This document shows positions 54,122-62,689 of a stretch of DNA of 64,000 nt, piece by piece (the stretch's first letter is position 1; each line of letters starts with the position of its first letter). A program made the position numbers and the translations under genes. Location: positions 1 through 64,000 of the forward strand of contig NZ_CAKZHY010000095.1 of the NCBI RefSeq assembly GCF_936928535.1, given 5' to 3'. This stretch comes from an uncultured Bradyrhizobium sp. (lineage in GTDB: Bacteria; Pseudomonadota; Alphaproteobacteria; Rhizobiales; Xanthobacteraceae). The notes beneath the pieces are model-generated. The model ran no database searches and had not been told where the DNA came from. It was given only the letters and a program-made list of their open reading frames with translations.

Positions 54122-54267
54122 GGTCGTACTCCTCCCTCTTTTTCCTGACTGATTATCACATTTATCGCACCACCTTCCAGCGGCCCCGCTTCAGCCGGGA
54201 CCGCTACCCGGCGTTCCATCGCCGGTCGGGAGGACGGAAAAAGCGTATTGCCGGCACTCGGCCAGGC

Positions 54268-54453
54268 TTAGGACAGGGGATGGTCGGGGAGCGTTTCGTC
54301 GGTGACGAGATCTTCGACGAGCTTGATGACCTCAAAGCGCTGGCGCGGGGCGAGCTTGAGAAAGGCGCGCAGCAAGCGGAGGCTCTCGACCGTGCCGGTC
54401 GCGGGTGCACCGAGCTTGAGATGCAGCTCAGCCGCGAAATTGAGGTTCTTCAT
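54268..54453 (-). CDS. Small hypothetical protein (61 aa)
   Basis: Begins MKNLNFAAELHLKLGAPATG, followed by ESLRLLRAFLKLAPRQRFEV and an acidic end. I recall similar unannotated small proteins in Bradyrhizobium. AGGTGCGAG lies before the ATG. No domain recognised. Confidence 0.65.
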   Translation of the reverse strand: MKNLNFAAELHLKLGAPATGTVESLRLLRAFLKLAPRQRFEVIKLVEDLVTDETLPDHPLS

Positions 54454-54844
54454 CTCGCACCTATGACAGGATCGGTCCTACGGCTCGGGCGTCGGAAGCC
54501 CGATCAAGGACCTGATGTCGCCACCGAACGCCACGGCGACGACAAACTCCAGGGTCGGAGCCCCCCAGCAGGCTGGCGCGCCGAGCCGCAGATCTGAACA
54601 AACTCGGCCCGACCCGAGAAGTTGCAATTATGTCAAGGAACAACCCGTCGGGCAAGCCAAACCGTAAGGCTTAGCGATGCTTCATCGGTATCGTGCCACG
54701 GCAATTCCGGATAACAGGAATACGCGCCGCCGTCACCCACCTGCGTCAAGAAGCAGCATCAGTCACCACAGGGCTGCGATCGCTGTCAATTCGACCAACG
54801 TTTCGCATTGTTTCTGACATGCTCGGAATCTGGCAAACCGCGGA
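54454..54844. other. Gene-free stretch
   Basis: About 390 bp in which no supported gene, RNA or strong repeat was found on either strand. Confidence 0.5.
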
Positions 54845-55309
54845 TCAGCGCTTCTTCAGCGTATACACGTAATCGTTGAGGCCGATTTCGGCGGTTGTAT
54901 CGTCGACGAAATGAACGTCGATCTCGCAACCCGTCTCCAGTGTCCTGATGCGGGACCCGGCAAAGCCGAGCGAAGCCGCAAGCGCCTTGGGATCGACCTT
55001 CTTGTCGGCGCTGCGCATCTCATCGAATGCGCCCTGGAAAAGCATCTCCGGACCATAATCGGTCACCTTGTAGTGAGGCTTGGCGCAGGCAAATGGTCGC
55101 GGACCGGAAATTTCGCTGGTCTTGAGAGCCACGGTCTTGCCCATCAGCCGCGCTCGCTCGGCATCGTCAGGTCTGCGGTGCGGATCGGCCCAAGGTGCAA
55201 CCACGGCCGTCGTGAATGACCAGTTTCCGACAAAAAAGGGATCGGCGGCCACGGCGGAGCCCGCCAGTCCGAGCGATGCGAACAGACAAGCAAGGCGGAT
55301 GAATTTCAT
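54845..55309 (-). CDS. Exported hypothetical protein (154 aa)
   Basis: A small secreted protein: signal MKFIRLACLFASLGLAGSAV with cleavage after AVAA, then a compact domain starting FVGNWSFTTAVVAPWADP that looks like a small beta-barrel (lipocalin-like) fold. Two cysteines (FACAKPH, ETGCEID) could form a disulfide. AAGGGGA precedes the ATG at 55309; the frame extends to 55447 without support. Function unknown. Confidence 0.78.
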   Translation of the reverse strand: MKFIRLACLFASLGLAGSAVAADPFFVGNWSFTTAVVAPWADPHRRPDDAERARLMGKTVALKTSEISGPRPFACAKPHYKVTDYGPEMLFQGAFDEMRSADKKVDPKALAASLGFAGSRIRTLETGCEIDVHFVDDTTAEIGLNDYVYTLKKR

Positions 55310-55499
55310 GCGGCAGGTCCCCTTCACGGATTGGACGCGTCGCGCCGCATCACGGTTCATCATGGTCCAATATTTCTCGCTCCGTGAACCGTCGTTCAAG
55401 AACGTGCGACCAAGCGGTTGCGAAACGGCCACGCAGAGGGGCGCCATGGCTGATGAACGAATCGATTCGGGCGCGCTTCAGAACCAAAAGGACGACGGC

Positions 55500-55856
55500 A
55501 TGCTTTCTCGCTGCGATCTCATCAAGGGCGCCGCGGTTGCGCTTGTTACACTCTCGGCTCATGGCGCGTGGGCGCAGGAGACCAAAATGAACCTGTTCAA
55601 GATCGTTACCGTCAGGGACGAGATCATCATCGGGCTCTCGCCCGACGAGCTCCAGGCGCTTGGCGGCAGTGACGCAAGCGCGGTCGCGCATGCTCTGGCG
55701 CAGAAGGGCGATCTCACCGTGTGGCAGTACAACGTACATCGCGGACAGAACGGTGAAATGCAGCAGGCCCCTACGGCAAAGATCGGGCTGCTGGCCAACG
55801 CCTCGCTCCGCGTCGAACCCTACACCACGCTCTACCAGATCATGCCGCATCCGTGA
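55500..55856 (+). CDS. Exported hypothetical protein (118 aa)
   Basis: The N-terminus MLSRCDLIKGAAVALVTLSA, with likely cleavage after AWAQ, is a signal peptide. The mature part (KMNLFKIVTVRDEIIIGLSP) is a small alpha/beta domain of unknown type. AAAGGACGA supports the start at 55500; an in-frame ATG at 55446 would add an acidic leader that spoils the signal. Relatives are recalled from Bradyrhizobium, uncharacterised. Confidence 0.72.
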   Translation: MLSRCDLIKGAAVALVTLSAHGAWAQETKMNLFKIVTVRDEIIIGLSPDELQALGGSDASAVAHALAQKGDLTVWQYNVHRGQNGEMQQAPTAKIGLLANASLRVEPYTTLYQIMPHP

Positions 55857-55902
55857 CGCGCGATGGAGGATGGGGCGGCGGCGGAAGCCACCGGCCCAAC
55901 CT

Positions 55903-56466
55903 TCAGCGGCGCCGCGCTGACGCCTCCGTCGCAAAACCGTAGACCAGCGCCAGTCGGTCGAGGCATTCGCGAAAACGCCGCGCGAAATAGTCGTTCCAGC
56001 GCTGGGTGCGGGCAGCGCGCCGCTGCCCGATCTGGTCCATGGTCAGACCGAGCACCAGCACGTCATGCACCAGTGCGGCACCGTCGGTGCCAAGCGCGCG
56101 TTCGACCTGGTTCAACCGAAGCACCGCCTGGCGCTGACGCTCGGTCAGGGGCTCGCGGGAGCGCGTGCCGTCGACAAATTCGCGGGTCGGATCCATGGCC
56201 TGCGGGCCTCGCTCTGCCCTCTCCCAGTCGTTCTGGTAGGCGCGACCACCGCGATATTGCGCCTCGTCGATCTGGTGATGCGAGTGGAGCCGGCCGAGCG
56301 GATCATTGCGAATCGACCGCATCGCCACGATCTTCTCGTCGGGCTCAAGCGCGAGGGGGTTATCGATCTCTGCCTCCATGACCTCGGCATTGAACGGCAG
56401 GTCGCGCGAGCACCGGTCGTGAAGTTCGGTCAATCTGTAGGACTTGTTGCGTCTGGCACGAGCCAC
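55903..56466 (-). CDS. Hypothetical protein, DUF6456-like C-terminal region
   Basis: A 187-residue protein with a basic N-terminus and a conserved-looking core (RLHSHHQIDEAQYRGGRAYQ), ending in a helix-turn-helix-like stretch (LGLTMDQIGQRRAARTQRWN) and FRECLDRLALVYGFATE. This resembles bacterial DUF6456 proteins, which appear in phage-derived regulatory loci. It lies directly after a GcrA-type gene on the same strand, 51 bp away, and both may be controlled by the S24 repressor upstream. Confidence 0.72.
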   Translation of the reverse strand: MARARRNKSYRLTELHDRCSRDLPFNAEVMEAEIDNPLALEPDEKIVAMRSIRNDPLGRLHSHHQIDEAQYRGGRAYQNDWERAERGPQAMDPTREFVDGTRSREPLTERQRQAVLRLNQVERALGTDGAALVHDVLVLGLTMDQIGQRRAARTQRWNDYFARRFRECLDRLALVYGFATEASARRR

Positions 56467-56517
56467 TCGGAAACTCCTTGCGAATTGACATAAGAAGAAG
56501 GGACAGTCGCGCGCGGG

Positions 56518-57051
56518 TCAGGCGGCAGATACGAGCCGCAGCACGACAGCAGCAGCCGTACGGCCCGCACCGGGACCGCAAGTGACGCGCGCATGCGGCG
56601 CGCAATAGCTCGAGCCGGGTTGACGTGGGTGGCCGCAGAAGCTGATCGCTTCCCCCTCCTTGTCGCCACCATAGGGGTAGCGGCAATCGCCTCGTTCGAG
56701 CTCGTCCAGCGTGATCAGGCGCGGCTGGACGCCGACGCAGCGCAGTTTGACCGGGTCGGCTGGTTTCAGGGCCGACGGCGGCGGCAGATTCAGGCCGCGT
56801 GGCACGGCACGGGCTGGTGTGAACGGAGCAGACTCGCCCGGCAAGGACGGCACGATCGACGGACTTATCATGCGTTCGGGCGTGCTGAGCCCGAGCCCGA
56901 TCCGCTTGGCGCGACCGATCACAGCATTGCGCGAGTAAGCCGTTCCAAACCTTGCGTTAATCCGTCTTCCGATCTCTGCATATGACAGTCCTTCGAAGAA
57001 ATAGTCGCGAAGCGCGTCGGAATGCTCCGACGACCAATGGCCCGGTTCCAT
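56518..57051 (-). CDS. GcrA family cell-cycle regulator
   Basis: A 177-residue GcrA-like protein. The N-terminal DNA-binding part has WSSEHSDALRDYFFEGLSYA and SRNAVIGRAKRIGL; the C-terminal part has the C-x2-H/C-type cluster CRYPYGG...FCGHPRQPGSSYCAPH. GcrA binds sigma-70 and activates promoters bearing methylated GANTC sites. Because it sits next to an S24 repressor and a DUF6456-type gene, it may be an accessory, phage-related paralogue, not the chromosomal gcrA. Start at 57051 is taken at MEPGHWSS. Confidence 0.83.
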   Translation of the reverse strand: MEPGHWSSEHSDALRDYFFEGLSYAEIGRRINARFGTAYSRNAVIGRAKRIGLGLSTPERMISPSIVPSLPGESAPFTPARAVPRGLNLPPPSALKPADPVKLRCVGVQPRLITLDELERGDCRYPYGGDKEGEAISFCGHPRQPGSSYCAPHARVTCGPGAGRTAAAVVLRLVSAA

Positions 57052-57104
57052 ACTACTGCCCTGTGATGCGCCTCGATCGCGTGATCGAGAGGCCAGGAGA
57101 CACA

Positions 57105-57119
57105 TTCCGTTATTCCGAA
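57105..57119. promoter_or_regulatory. Putative S24-repressor operator O1
   Basis: TTCCG-TTATT-CCGAA, a 5-5-5 inverted repeat with one mismatch, between the repressor and GcrA genes and 54 bp upstream of the latter. Confidence 0.5.
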
Positions 57120-57161
57120 GTCGAAGTCAAGCCGTAATTCTGATATTCATAATTGCATGAA

Positions 57162-57176
57162 TTCCGAATTTCGGAT
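57162..57176. promoter_or_regulatory. Putative S24-repressor operator O2
   Basis: TTCCG-AATTT-CGGAT, a 5-5-5 inverted repeat with one mismatch, ending 16 bp before the repressor start at 57193. A weaker relative (TTCTG-ATATT-CATAA) is at 57138-57152. Confidence 0.55.
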
Positions 57177-57192
57177 TACAAGGGACCGAACC

Positions 57193-57822
57193 ATGGCAAT
57201 CGAGGGAATCACCATGTTGGACGTTGCGATGATCGAGCGGGGCCTGGAAAAGACGGGCAAGAGCAAAGGCGGGCTGGCCGCGGCGATGGGCGTGCGCCCG
57301 GGCGCTGTGTCGGAAATCCTCGGTGGTGAACGCCTGGTGAAAGCCTCGGAAATCATTCCGATCATGCAATATCTTGAGCTGAATCTCGCGCCGATCATGG
57401 GCCGCGTTGGTGCCGGCGCTGTCATCGAGCCCGACGTCGAGCAGGTTCCGCCGGAAGGGCTCGGCGATATCGCGCTGCCCTTCCCGATCATGGAAGAGAC
57501 CGTTGCCTTCGAGATCGTCGGCGATTCGATGCTGCCCAAATATGAAAGCGGTGACGTGATCGTTGTCTACAAGGACCAGCGTCATCCGCTGTCGAGTTTC
57601 TACGGCGAAGAGGCCGTCGTTCGTCTCAAGACCGGCGAGCGCTATCTGAAGACCATCGAGCGGGGCAAATCCCCCTCTGTCGTCAACCTCACCAGCTTCA
57701 ACGCCAAGCCGATCATTGGCGTCAAGCTGGACTGGGTTGGAGAGATCTGCCTCTCGATGCCCAAAGGCCAGCTCGAACGGTTGCGCGCCAAGTCGGCCCG
57801 CCCGCGCAAGAAGGGCCGGTAG
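57193..57822 (+). CDS. S24 (LexA/CI-type) repressor with XRE-like DNA-binding domain
   Basis: A 209-residue repressor. The N-terminal HTH includes GKSKGGLAAAMGVRPGAVSE, and the C-terminal peptidase-S24 domain has FEIVGDSMLPKYESGDVIVV (the serine of the GDSM motif) and EEAVVRLKTGERYLKTIE (the lysine). Such proteins can self-cleave on DNA damage. ATG 57193, with AAGGGA upstream, is preferred to the first ATG at 57157 because the latter would place operator O2 in the coding region. Divergent from the GcrA-type gene, with operators between them and another just past its stop. Confidence 0.88.
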   Translation: MAIEGITMLDVAMIERGLEKTGKSKGGLAAAMGVRPGAVSEILGGERLVKASEIIPIMQYLELNLAPIMGRVGAGAVIEPDVEQVPPEGLGDIALPFPIMEETVAFEIVGDSMLPKYESGDVIVVYKDQRHPLSSFYGEEAVVRLKTGERYLKTIERGKSPSVVNLTSFNAKPIIGVKLDWVGEICLSMPKGQLERLRAKSARPRKKGR

Positions 57823-57831
57823 GCGATTGAT

Positions 57832-57846
57832 TTCCGATTTACGGAA
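57832..57846. promoter_or_regulatory. Putative S24-repressor operator O3
   Basis: TTCCG-ATTTA-CGGAA, a perfect 5-5-5 inverted repeat, 10 bp after the repressor stop and 77 bp before the next plus-strand gene. Confidence 0.55.
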
Positions 57847-57922
57847 GTCAAACTTGACTTAATTCCTTTTATCAGAAATACCCTGCCACGCCCCGGTGAT
57901 CGGAGCGCGGCAGGATCGTTTG

Positions 57923-58199
57923 ATGCAGTATTTCGTCGTGATGATCGATTACGGGCGACGCGGTCGCGAGGCGGTCGTCGATCCTGAAATCACCAGGCGC
58001 GAGGTCATCTCCCGCGTCAGCTCCAGGCGAGTACCGGAACATTTCGTTCATCCACGAAATCGCGGAAAATTCCGTCGAGGACGTGACCGAAGCCATCTTG
58101 GCCGAGGCCGGCCTCCCCGAAATCCCGCCTGAAGACGTCGAACTCCAGGCCATCCGCCATGATCACGCGCGCGACCTGCGCAAACACGAGAAAGCGTGA
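57923..58199 (+). pseudogene. Small hypothetical gene with single-base frameshift
   Basis: ATG at 57923 encodes MQYFVVMIDYGRRGREAVVD and then EITRREVISRV. Near 58020-58026 the frame must shift by one base to continue as GEYRNISFIHEIAENSVEDV and then TEAILAEAGLPEIPPEDVEL, ending at 58199. I recall intact relatives of about 92 residues in Bradyrhizobium and Rhodopseudomonas with this exact order. It is therefore a recent frameshift or a sequencing error. Its promoter region carries operator O3. Confidence 0.7.
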
Positions 58200-58236
58200 C
58201 GCAGGCTGACGGCCCACGCCACGGCTCAATCCGAGC

Positions 58237-59211
58237 TCATACCGTCAGGACGGTCGAGCCGGTGGTCTTGCGCGCAGCAAGATCAGCATGCGCCTTGGCC
58301 GCGTCTTTCAGCGCATAGGTCTGGTGCACCTCGATCTTCACCGCGCCCGATTTGACGACGTCGAACAGCTCGTTCGCCATCGCGACAAGGGCCTCGCGCT
58401 TTGCCGCGTAAGTGAACAATGTCGGCCGGGTGACATAGAGCGAGCCCTTCTGGGCGAGCAGGCCGAGATTGAGCGGCTCGACCGCGCCGGAAGACGCGCC
58501 GAACAGCGCGGCAACGCCCAGCGGCGCGAGGCAGTCCAGCGACCTCAGGAATGTGTCCTTGCCGACGGAATCATAGACCACCGGCACCTTCTTGCCGCCG
58601 GTGATCTCGTCGACGCGCTTCACGAAATCCTCACGCGTGTAGATGATGACGTGGTCGCAGCCATGCGCCTTGGCGAGTTTCGCCTTCTCGTCGCTGCTGA
58701 CAGTGCCGATCACCGTTGCACCGAGATGCTTGGCCCATTGGCTCAGGATCAGGCCAACGCCGCCGGCAGCGGCATGCAGCAGAATGGTGTCGCCGGCCTT
58801 CACCCGGTAGGTCTGCCGGATCAGATATTGCGTGGTCAGCCCCTTCAGCATCATCGCGGCCGCGGTCTTGTCATCCACGCCGTCAGGCAGCTTCAACAGC
58901 CGGTCGGCCGGGATCAGCCGTGCCTCGGAATAGGCGCCGAGCGGTGATGCACCATAAGCGACGCGATCGCCCGGTTTCAGATCAGTGACGCCGGGGCCCA
59001 CCTCCTCCACGACGCCAGCCGCCTCGCTGCCGAGCCCGCTCGGCAATTGCACAGGATACACACCCGAGCGGTTGTAGATGTCGACGAAGTTGAGGCCCAC
59101 GGCAGTATGGCGGATACGCGCCTCGCCCGGCCCAGGCTTGCCGACACTGACCTCCTCCCAAACCAGGACTTCCGGACCACCGGTCTTGTGAAAGCGAATG
59201 GCGTGAGTCAT
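58237..59211 (-). CDS. NADPH:quinone oxidoreductase (zinc-free MDR family)
   Basis: A 324-residue medium-chain reductase of the Qor type: N-terminal GroES-like domain (GLNFVDIYNRSGVYPVQLPS), then the cofactor motif LLHAAAGGVGLILSQWAKHLGA. Catalytic zinc ligands are absent, as usual for quinone reductases. It would reduce quinones one electron at a time with NADPH. Single gene, no operon visible. Confidence 0.92.
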   Translation of the reverse strand: MTHAIRFHKTGGPEVLVWEEVSVGKPGPGEARIRHTAVGLNFVDIYNRSGVYPVQLPSGLGSEAAGVVEEVGPGVTDLKPGDRVAYGASPLGAYSEARLIPADRLLKLPDGVDDKTAAAMMLKGLTTQYLIRQTYRVKAGDTILLHAAAGGVGLILSQWAKHLGATVIGTVSSDEKAKLAKAHGCDHVIIYTREDFVKRVDEITGGKKVPVVYDSVGKDTFLRSLDCLAPLGVAALFGASSGAVEPLNLGLLAQKGSLYVTRPTLFTYAAKREALVAMANELFDVVKSGAVKIEVHQTYALKDAAKAHADLAARKTTGSTVLTV

Positions 59212-59452
59212 GGGCGTTGCTCCCTTATCGTTGCGTTGGTGGGTCCTAGAGAAAGCGGATCGAGGTTCGTCCGAGGTCGGGAAATAGGCATTTGGTCCGC
59301 CCTTTACAGTATAGAAGACGTAACAAGAATGTCACAGCGAACGACAAACCCTCGCCGTTCCACCTCTGTTCGAAAGAGTTGATGATGGTCTCGGAGCGAC
59401 CGGCAGTAGCTTCTGCGCGGGGTTTGGTAGTCGCCTGCGAAGGAGAGCCGAG

Positions 59453-59653
59453 ATGCCAGCTTATGTACAGCATCATCAGGACATCGAAATCGCGCCTGTG
59501 ATTTGCCCGACATGCATGGGGTTCCTGCCGATGTATGTGCGCGAGGTCGAGCCGCACTGGAGCCTTGCCAAGATCGACTTCGTCTACGAATGCGCCGATT
59601 GCGGCGCCGAGGTCAGACAGACCATCCGCAAGCCGGAGCTGCTGCGGCACTGA
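59453..59653 (+). CDS. Small zinc-ribbon-like protein (66 aa)
   Basis: A 66-residue protein with two Cys pairs, CPTC and CADC, separated by about 27 residues, the geometry of a zinc ribbon. GAAGGAGA precedes the ATG. Possible roles are DNA, RNA or protein binding; none is known. It lies alone between the quinone reductase and the MoxR operon. Confidence 0.72.
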   Translation: MPAYVQHHQDIEIAPVICPTCMGFLPMYVREVEPHWSLAKIDFVYECADCGAEVRQTIRKPELLRH

Positions 59654-59800
59654 TCGAACGATAAGCTGCCCCCTTAAGTATTTGCGCTGAACGGAAAAAG
59701 CTGATGTCAGCGCGGGTCAGGCCGTCCCAAACGAGGCTTGTTCTTTGCCGGGAACGCAGGCAGAACAAGCTTCAAGCAAGACCTTTGGGAGCGCCATTTC

Positions 59801-60748
59801 GTGGCTGATCAGAAGGCCTCGACCTCGATCGAGGCAGTGGAGAGCGGCCTCGCCGCGCAAGGCTATATCGCGAGCCGGCAGATCGCGACCGCCGTCTATT
59901 TGTCGCAACAGATTGAGAAGCCGATCCTGGTCGAGGGCCCCGCGGGCGTCGGCAAGACCGAGCTTGCCAAGGCGATCGCCGCCTGGCGCGGCAAGAAGAT
60001 GATCCGCCTGCAATGCTATGAAGGTCTCGACGAGGCCAAGGCGCTCTATGAGTGGAAATACGCCAAACAGCTGCTTTACACCCAGATCCTCAAGGACAAG
60101 CTCGGCGAAGTTCTCGGCGGCGCGCAGACGCTGCATGCCGCACTCGATCAGCTCCATGATTTCGGCGACGTGTTTTTCTCCAAGGAATTCGTCGAACCGC
60201 GTCCCCTGCTCCAGGCGCTGGAGCAGCCGGGCGGCTGTGTGCTGCTGATCGACGAGATCGACAAGTCGGACGCCGAATTCGAATCGCTGCTGCTGGAGAT
60301 CCTCTCCGACTTCCAGGTCACGATCCCGGAGCTCGGCACCGTCTCCGCGATCACGCCGCCGACCGTGATCCTCACCTCCAACAGCGAGCGCGATCTCGGC
60401 GACGCCTTGAAGCGGCGCTGCCTGCATCTGCATATCGGCTTCCCCGAGCAGCGGCTGGAAGAGCGCATTGTCGAGAGCCGCGTACCCGGCATCTCGCAGA
60501 CGCTCCGCCGGCAGATGGTCGGTTTCATCCACGAGATCCGCTCGCTCGACCTGAAGAAGCTGCCCTCGGTCAGCGAGAGCATCGACTGGGCCCGCGTGCT
60601 GGTGTTGCTCCAGGCCACCGAGCTCGACACCGAGATCGTCAAGGACACGCTCAACGTGCTCCTGAAATACGAGGCCGACATCGAGGCCGCGTCGCCGCAA
60701 GTGACGACCTTCATTGCCAAGGCGGCACGGTCCAACGTCTTCGGTTGA
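59801..60748 (+). CDS. MoxR-family AAA+ ATPase
   Basis: A 315-residue AAA+ protein: Walker A VEGPAGVGKTELAKA, Walker B VLLIDEIDKSD, sensor 1 VILTSNSERDLGDALKRRC. MoxR ATPases act with VWA proteins as chaperones for cofactor insertion or complex maturation. GTG at 59801 with GGGAG upstream is chosen; the frame extends to 59738 but without a ribosome site. Its stop overlaps the start of the CoxE-type gene, so the pair is co-translated. Similar pairs (CoxD/CoxE) serve CO dehydrogenase, but no cox structural genes are here. Confidence 0.92.
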   Translation: MADQKASTSIEAVESGLAAQGYIASRQIATAVYLSQQIEKPILVEGPAGVGKTELAKAIAAWRGKKMIRLQCYEGLDEAKALYEWKYAKQLLYTQILKDKLGEVLGGAQTLHAALDQLHDFGDVFFSKEFVEPRPLLQALEQPGGCVLLIDEIDKSDAEFESLLLEILSDFQVTIPELGTVSAITPPTVILTSNSERDLGDALKRRCLHLHIGFPEQRLEERIVESRVPGISQTLRRQMVGFIHEIRSLDLKKLPSVSESIDWARVLVLLQATELDTEIVKDTLNVLLKYEADIEAASPQVTTFIAKAARSNVFG

Positions 60749-62133
60749 CGCCGATGCGCCAGAACCTTCATCGTTTCTTTCGGGCGGCGCGAGGCGCCGG
60801 CGTCCATGTCTCGCCCGCCGAAAGCATCGATGCGATGCGCGCGGTCGCGCAGGTCGGTCTCACTGACCGTGCCATTCTGCGCGACGCCCTCCTCCTGACC
60901 CTCGCCAAGTCGCAGGACGAGAAGCTCGCGCTCGGCGACTGCTTCGATCTGTTCTTCAGCCAGCCCGAACCGCCGCAGGATCAAGCCGAAGCCAACGACA
61001 ACGACGAGGCTTCGCAGGACGCCGATCAGTCGCCCTCCTCGGGGTCGGCCAGCGAGGCGGGCGGGGGCCAGCCGCAGGAAGGATTGGGTCCGCTCGCACA
61101 GATGCTGCTGTCGCAGGATCGCAACGCGATCCAGGCCGCCATCGCCAGTGCATCCGGTGCAGCTTCGCTCTCCGACATCCGCTACTCGACCCAGCGCGGT
61201 ATCTTCTCCAGCCGCATCCTCGACGCGATGGGGCTCCAGCGCCTGCGCGACGATCTCGACGAGCTAACTGCGACGAACCCGGCGCTCGCCGAACGCCTAC
61301 GCGCCGCGCTCGATGCCTTGCGTGAAGCGGTGCGCGATACGGTCTCGCAGGGACTTGCGCTCTATGCTCGCGAAGAGGCCGAAAATCTCCGCAACGAAAT
61401 CCTGCGCAATGCGCCACTGGCCCGCATCGAGCGGCGGCAGGTCGCGGAGATGCGGGTCCTCATCCGGCAGATCGCGCGGCGCCTGCGCGAGCGCTATTCG
61501 AAGCCGCGCAAGCGCCAGCGCCGCGGTCATCTCGACGTCCGCCGCACGCTTCGCCGCAATGCCGCCTGGGGCGGCATTCCTTTCCTCACCGCGTGGAAGC
61601 GCAAGCACCGCGACAAGCCGAAGATCGTGGCGCTATGCGACGTTTCCGGCTCGGTCGCTCAGGTCTCGGATTTCTTCCTGCTCCTGATCCACTCGCTGCA
61701 CGAGGTTGTGGACGACGTCCGTTCCTTCGCATTCTCGTCACACCTGATCGAGGTCAGCGAGATCCTGGAGAAGAAGTCGCCCGAGGAGGCGATGGCCGAG
61801 ATCATGTCCAAGGTCGGCTTCGGCTCGTCGGACTACGGTTCGTCGCTGGTCGATTTCGAGAAAGACTTCATGAGCGCACTGACGCCCCAGACGACCGTGA
61901 TCGTGCTCGGCGATGCCCGCAGCAACAATCTCGATCCGCGCGCGGACATCCTGCGCCGCATCTCCGAACGCTCGAAGCGGCTGGTCTGGCTCAATCCCGA
62001 AGGACGGCTCGCCTGGGGCTTTGGCGATTCCGAGATGCCGCGTTATGCGACCTTTTGCAGCGTGGTGCGGCAATGCGCTACCGCGCAGCAGCTCGAGCGT
62101 GCGGTCTCCGACATCGTTGCGACTTACCAGTAA
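60745..62133 (+). CDS. VWA-domain CoxE-like protein
   Basis: A 462-residue protein of the CoxE-like VWA family. The middle is acidic and low-complexity (NDNDEASQDADQSPSSGSAS), and the C-terminal VWA domain has the metal-site motif ALCDVSGSVAQ (DxSxS) and LVDFEKDF. With MoxR it forms a likely chaperone pair. The first start is TTG at 60745, overlapping the MoxR stop; ATG at 60754 is an equally good choice. Confidence 0.9.
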   Translation: MTPMRQNLHRFFRAARGAGVHVSPAESIDAMRAVAQVGLTDRAILRDALLLTLAKSQDEKLALGDCFDLFFSQPEPPQDQAEANDNDEASQDADQSPSSGSASEAGGGQPQEGLGPLAQMLLSQDRNAIQAAIASASGAASLSDIRYSTQRGIFSSRILDAMGLQRLRDDLDELTATNPALAERLRAALDALREAVRDTVSQGLALYAREEAENLRNEILRNAPLARIERRQVAEMRVLIRQIARRLRERYSKPRKRQRRGHLDVRRTLRRNAAWGGIPFLTAWKRKHRDKPKIVALCDVSGSVAQVSDFFLLLIHSLHEVVDDVRSFAFSSHLIEVSEILEKKSPEEAMAEIMSKVGFGSSDYGSSLVDFEKDFMSALTPQTTVIVLGDARSNNLDPRADILRRISERSKRLVWLNPEGRLAWGFGDSEMPRYATFCSVVRQCATAQQLERAVSDIVATYQ

Positions 62134-62154
62134 CTTTCTGGCTCGCGGCCAAAT

Positions 62155-62337
62155 TCAGTTTCGTGCATGCTCTGCGTGAGCGACATTACACTCGCGAAAG
62201 TGATAGGCGATTTCGTCGAGCGCGCGCTGTTCCCATTCCTGGGCTTGCGCCAGCCAGAAAACCCGCCGCTCAAAATCGAGCGCGGCGCGCTCCCGGCACA
62301 AGGATTCCTGACTGCGAATTTCGACCAGCCTGTTCAT
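62155..62337 (-). CDS. Small hypothetical protein (60 aa)
   Basis: Starts MNRLVEIRSQESLCRERAAL and continues with a helical, charged sequence (FWLAQAQEWEQRALDEIAYH), resembling short unannotated proteins of rhizobia. The start at 62337 has AAGGAG at good spacing; an ATG ten codons upstream is less likely. Confidence 0.62.
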   Translation of the reverse strand: MNRLVEIRSQESLCRERAALDFERRVFWLAQAQEWEQRALDEIAYHFRECNVAHAEHARN

Positions 62338-62377
62338 GCACTCACACTCCTTGTCGTGTGAAGCCATTCCCCACGAA

Positions 62378-62620
62378 TCAACCTAGCAGAGTCATGAACC
62401 CAGCGTCCCACCATTTCTGTGCATATCGCGCCGCAGAATGAGACAGCAACGCTTCCCGTGCACTGCGGCCGTCGCAGCGCAGCATCAAATGAAGATCATC
62501 AATTAGTGATCGGCGATCGGGACGATCATCGCGTCTTTCCAATCTTAAGTATTGTGGCGCAACAGGCTGCGGCAATTCGTGAAGAGAAGTTCTAAACAGC
62601 TCACCGAATTCCCGACTCAT
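62378..62620 (-). CDS. Doubtful small ORF (80 aa)
   Basis: An open frame with many arginines (RLERRDDRPDRRSLIDDL) and no clear ribosome site. It may be a real gene upstream of the 60-residue one, or chance. No family recognised. Confidence 0.3.
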   Translation of the reverse strand: MSREFGELFRTSLHELPQPVAPQYLRLERRDDRPDRRSLIDDLHLMLRCDGRSAREALLSHSAARYAQKWWDAGFMTLLG

Positions 62621-62689
62621 TGTCGTCGCATGGTCTTCATGCAGCGCCGCTAACAGGGGCGTGCGAGAGTGACTATCGCTTGAGGCAAT

